DNA from: M3007 sp038203695
GTDB lineage: Bacteria > Bacteroidota > Bacteroidia > Chitinophagales > Saprospiraceae
Length of the DNA stretch: 64,000 bases
Direction: 5' to 3'
Assembly (NCBI GenBank): GCA_038203695.1
Contig: JBBRDQ010000001.1
Coordinates: 24,991-88,990 of the forward strand
Under the pieces are notes generated by a model, which did not search any database, was not told where the DNA came from, and saw only the letters and a program-made list of their open reading frames with translations. Below are positions 63,775 through 64,000 of this stretch, piece after piece; position 1 is the stretch's first letter; every line of letters starts with the position of its first letter. Position numbers and translations under genes: made by a program.

Positions 63775-64000
63775 CTATTCGTGCTTATCGGCAACGGTGC
63801 GTAAGGGTCGTCCCTTTTGCCACTTCGAATAGTAATATATAATCGCCGCCACGGCCAGCGCCGAAAGCAGCCCAGTGTACCAGGGGATGTGTACGTCTTT
63901 TTCCAGGTCGATACCCCAATTATTGACCTGGTACAGGTATTGACCCACTACCTGGTACCCATTAATAAAGAAGTGGGCAGTTATCGAAACCCACAGATTA
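63775..64000 (-). CDS. CPBP-family intramembrane metalloprotease, C-terminal end (truncated by window edge)
   Basis: Reading the minus strand from the right edge gives 74 residues ending TAG at 63775-63777: NLWVSITAHFFINGYQVVGQ, a following polar loop, then a membrane helix (YTGLLSALAVAAIIYYYS) and a basic tail. The W-x-S-x-x-x-H-F-x-x-N motif is the third conserved CPBP/ABI motif (catalytic-site His and Asn), which supports the assignment. The N-terminal Glu-Glu motif lies outside the window. Confidence 0.7.
   Translation of the reverse strand, partial: NLWVSITAHFFINGYQVVGQYLYQVNNWGIDLEKDVHIPWYTGLLSALAVAAIIYYYSKWQKGRPLRTVADKHE

Overview
The window comes from a member of the Bacteroidota, most likely the Saprospiria. 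Evidence: gliding and type IX secretion (T9SS) genes (gldD, a GldN-like fragment), several secreted proteins with C-terminal T9SS sorting domains, BatD and DUF58 proteins, and TAnnTTTG-type -7 promoter elements. Base composition is moderate (about 50% GC). There is no prophage, plasmid core, CRISPR array, rRNA or tRNA. It reads as ordinary chromosome with some accessory pockets.

Layout. 1-2.2 kb: 3' end of an M20 amidohydrolase, an outer-membrane-type protein, a lipocalin-like lipoprotein and a decapitated T9SS sorting domain, with two copies of a small MITE-like element. 2.2-8.4 kb: Pit phosphate transporter, TPR/LytS-type histidine kinase, S9 oligopeptidase and an unknown protein. 8.6-13.6 kb: btaA-btaB (phosphorus-free betaine lipid), a secreted alkaline-phosphatase-superfamily enzyme and a GH3 family protein. 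13.8-22.5 kb: sortilin/BNR T9SS protein, DNA/RNA endonuclease, gldD, batD, aldose 1-epimerase, amino-acid permease. 22.6-25.9 kb is the accessory pocket: DUF4240 protein, small GIY-YIG-like toxin candidate, FG-GAP lipoprotein, broken Crp/Fnr regulator, repeat-rich spacer, beta-barrel-like protein. 25.9-30.8 kb: acs with an MHS-type transporter and small membrane protein, then DUF1801 and a GldN-like fragment. 30.9-43.3 kb: GH16 glucanase, DUF3810 protease-like protein, membrane-anchored unknown, glutamine amidotransferase, acidic protein plus Upf1-like helicase, ubiX, DUF58 protein, PPK2 and GT39 glycosyltransferase. 43.4-50 kb: lipoprotein and a 1597-residue DUF4397 repeat protein. 50-64 kb: FAD dehydrogenase, ctlX, two DUF3667 paralogues, gatB, MacB-like permease, a TPR/PD40/triple-SPOR envelope protein, an M28 peptidase and the tail of a CPBP protease.

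Themes. Phosphorus economy recurs (Pit, BtaA/BtaB, secreted phosphatase-like enzyme, PPK2), although the genes are not in one operon. Cell-surface and T9SS export is the second theme. The most unusual non-coding feature is a set of elements made of heptanucleotide tandem arms, in two sequence-unrelated families (TTAAYGG and AATTACG). They are usually arranged as inverted pairs around a short core, and nearly fill whole intergenic gaps, ending 3-5 nt from start or stop codons. One of them encloses a copy of the dispersed 70-bp element.

All assignments come from reading translated sequence and motifs by eye; no database search was run.
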